64,000 bases of DNA from Aselliscus stoliczkanus. Taxonomy: Eukaryota > Chordata > Mammalia > Chiroptera > Hipposideridae. Made by a program: the position numbers and the translations under genes. How positions within the stretch are numbered: position 1 is the first letter of the stretch; each line of letters begins with the position of its first letter. Location of the stretch: the NCBI GenBank assembly GCA_033961575.1, contig CM066732.1, positions 75,926,687 through 75,990,686 of the forward strand. Direction: 5' to 3'. Under the pieces are notes generated by a model. It made no database searches and had not been told where the DNA came from. It saw only the letters and a list, made by a program, of their open reading frames with translations. Below are positions 61,901 through 64,000 of this stretch, piece by piece.

Positions 61901-63180
61901 TGTCCGACACAGGAAGCACTGATGAACACATAAGCATTCCTTATTACTCAGGTGGTGAGAGCAAGGGAAAGCAGGATACAGACCACTAAAGACTGAAATG
62001 AGGTTTGAGGTGCTCTTACCACCTAACAAGGGAATTTTTGCCGGAGTAACTAGAATTAATAGAGCTTTCACAACACACCAATTTTAATAAGGTTTCAGAG
62101 CAGTGTGAGTAATAGAGGAGGGGAAGTGTCGTCACACTGTTCCTATTGTCGGGCTTCTCTGCGTAAACTCTTCTCAGCAGATACTGAATCACCACTGGGA
62201 AATTAAACCCTTTTTGTATCTAAGAAATTAACCCCATAGCATCTCCGTTTACCGGTACAAACTGAACTTAAGAGTTTGCAGGGCTGTGAATGGATTTAAA
62301 CAGGTTCTAGTTTGCAAATTTAACCCTAGAACTTTTAAACTCATTTCCTTCCATTTAATAAGAAAACAGTCTTTGCTGGAGTTATAAAGGGAGTTAGCAT
62401 ATTTTTACCCTCAAATTAATGGTAGAACTGTTAAAATGAAACATCCATCATTTCATTTAGACTCTGTAGTATTGACGACTTCTTTCTTATTCCTCAGGTC
62501 CTCTAATCCTTGGGGGTGGTGCTGGTAGGGATTTGAACAGCTGCACATTTCCAACATAGTATTCCCTAAATGGTGTCAAGTGACTAGGAATGAAGTTTTG
62601 GTGACTGGATGATTTATTCATTCAGTCATCGTTGTTCCATCAGGGGAAACAATAAGAGGCTTTTGTTTGTGTTTCTGTGTGTAGGGTGTGAGGGACGAAG
62701 AGAAGAAAATAGCTATATAATGAAAACTTGGTCCTCTTTTTTCCTGTCTCAAAAGAGGTCTTTATCTTCAAATTACTATAAATATATCATAAAAATAGAC
62801 TATATACTGCATTATTCCATGTTTCTGGAAAGATTCTTTTTTTACTTCTCTATAAAAAAAGTAATGTATGAATGTTCTGATCATAAAATATTCAAATACT
62901 ACAGAAATATACAGAGTGGAACACAAAAGCCTGCCTTCACCGCCTTTACCCAACCTCCCTCTCCCACTACTCAGCCCTGACAAAAATAGTGTTTTTGTTT
63001 TAAACCTCTATTACCCTGGTTTAGGGCAGTTTCACAACAACAGATGGCATATTGCAAGCAACAGGCAAATTCCAAAATATGGACAATCAGGAATCAGTGA
63101 AAATGAAACTCACTGTGGAGTACAGTCCCAGAAAGTGCCAGGGAAAATTGTGACAGAGTGACTGAATACAGATCAGGGTA
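61901..63180. other. Unique intergenic sequence
   Basis: No gene recognised. About 62860-62990 has faint LINE-like phrasing (AATATTCAAATACTACAGAA), too weak to assign. Confidence 0.4.
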
Positions 63181-63385
63181 GCTCCCCGTGAAAAAAGGGC
63201 AAATGGGGCCCGAAATATCTGAGTTTGCCTCTGGCCTGCCCCTAGCTAGTTGGATGTCCTCGGGCAACTTTTGTTTCCCCTACTGTAATGTAGGCATGGT
63301 GATAGCATGAAATGAGATCGTGTATATGAAACACCTTGCAAGTTCCTGATTTATACTAGGTCTTTGGCAAATATTAGTTTTCCTT
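63181..63385 (+). mobile_element. MIR element
   Basis: CTAGCTAGTTGGATGTCCTC, CCCCTACTGTAATGTAGGCA and CACCTTGCAAGTTCCTGATT in MIR order. Confidence 0.7.
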
Positions 63386-64000
63386 CCGCTTCCAGGGGAG
63401 TTTTGTTGCATCTAAAACACACATTGGTTTGTTTCTGGTGAAGTTCCAGTTATGTCTGCTCATTTCTGGGGAAATTTATAATTATGTTTTGTACACTATT
63501 TATCAATAGTGAAAAAGAGGTTGCATGCTTTGCTCTCCTGCCAAGCTGTGTAGAGCTCGTCAGTGTTTTACAGGTTAATTAAAGGCTGATGTAGAAATAG
63601 ATCTGCATTGAATTTGGGTTCAGGCAATGTGTGTGGATTCAGGCAAGAGTGTTCAGGATTAAGAAATCCTGGTAACCGTGAGTGTGTTATTTGTCGGAAT
63701 CCTGTCTCATTAAATGTCTGATTCAAAGATCAAGTTGAATAATTGGGGAACAAAGATGCAAGAACATTGGATTATTTTAAAATTATTTGTGTAATATTAA
63801 CATGACTATTTGGGAGTTCAGAAGTTTTGGTTTTCGTCACCAAGAAAACTACTCTGCAATTATCCAAAAGGCAAGCTCATAACAAGGTGAAAGTATTTCG
63901 CATGAGATAAAAGATTAAGTCTTCTGGAGGGATCCAAGAGCAGTTTTCCGCAGTCTATGAAGCAAAGAGTGCCCCCTACTGGTTATCTTCCCGAAAGCCA
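63386..64000. other. Unique intergenic sequence to window end
   Basis: No gene or repeat recognised. Confidence 0.4.

Overview
This window is vertebrate nuclear DNA from a placental mammal, most likely a bat, possibly of the Rhinolophoidea (horseshoe and leaf-nosed bats and relatives). The mammalian assignment rests on two spliced genes with canonical GT-AG introns, a CpG-island promoter, and MIR, L2, L1, MaLR, Tigger and hAT-Charlie repeats. The bat assignment is an inference. It rests on abundant tRNA-derived SINEs that start GGCCGGCCGAGTGGCGC, on a dimeric SINE I associate with Rhinolophus-type bats, and on several mariner-type miniature elements. No species can be named from sequence alone.

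Layout. Positions 1-3557 hold the last four coding exons of BAZ1A (ACF1, the ISWI remodeller subunit), including its C-terminal bromodomain, followed by its 3' UTR to about 4355. Positions 4356-30950 are intergenic and repeat-dense: short and long SINEs, a HAL1-like LINE inserted into a broken LETM2 retrocopy (9.3-14.2 kb), an L1 inserted inside a SINE (18.2-20.9 kb), and older L1, L2, MIR and MaLR fragments. Positions about 31050-33177 hold the complete CFL2 (muscle cofilin) gene: a CpG island, a first exon coding only for Met, three further coding exons, and an AT-rich 3' UTR to about 35.5 kb. The remaining 28 kb is intergenic, with a second HAL1-like LINE nested in an L1 (40.0-44.7 kb), more SINEs, mariner, Tigger and hAT elements, and simple repeats.

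The two real genes lie in tandem on the plus strand, BAZ1A then CFL2, which matches the order and relative orientation I recall for human chromosome 14. They are functionally unrelated (chromatin remodelling and actin filament turnover), and nothing here suggests co-regulation.

I found no new protein-coding system. The unusual content is in the mobile elements: one SINE head found both with a plain A-tail and fused to a long body ending AATAAAATCTTT; two ORF2-deleted LINE copies sharing one internal junction; 80-bp palindromic mariner MITEs; a tail-only retroinsertion; and nested insertions whose target-site duplications give a relative chronology. Repeat family names come from remembered consensus patterns, and their edges are accurate to roughly 5-30 bases unless a target-site duplication fixes them.
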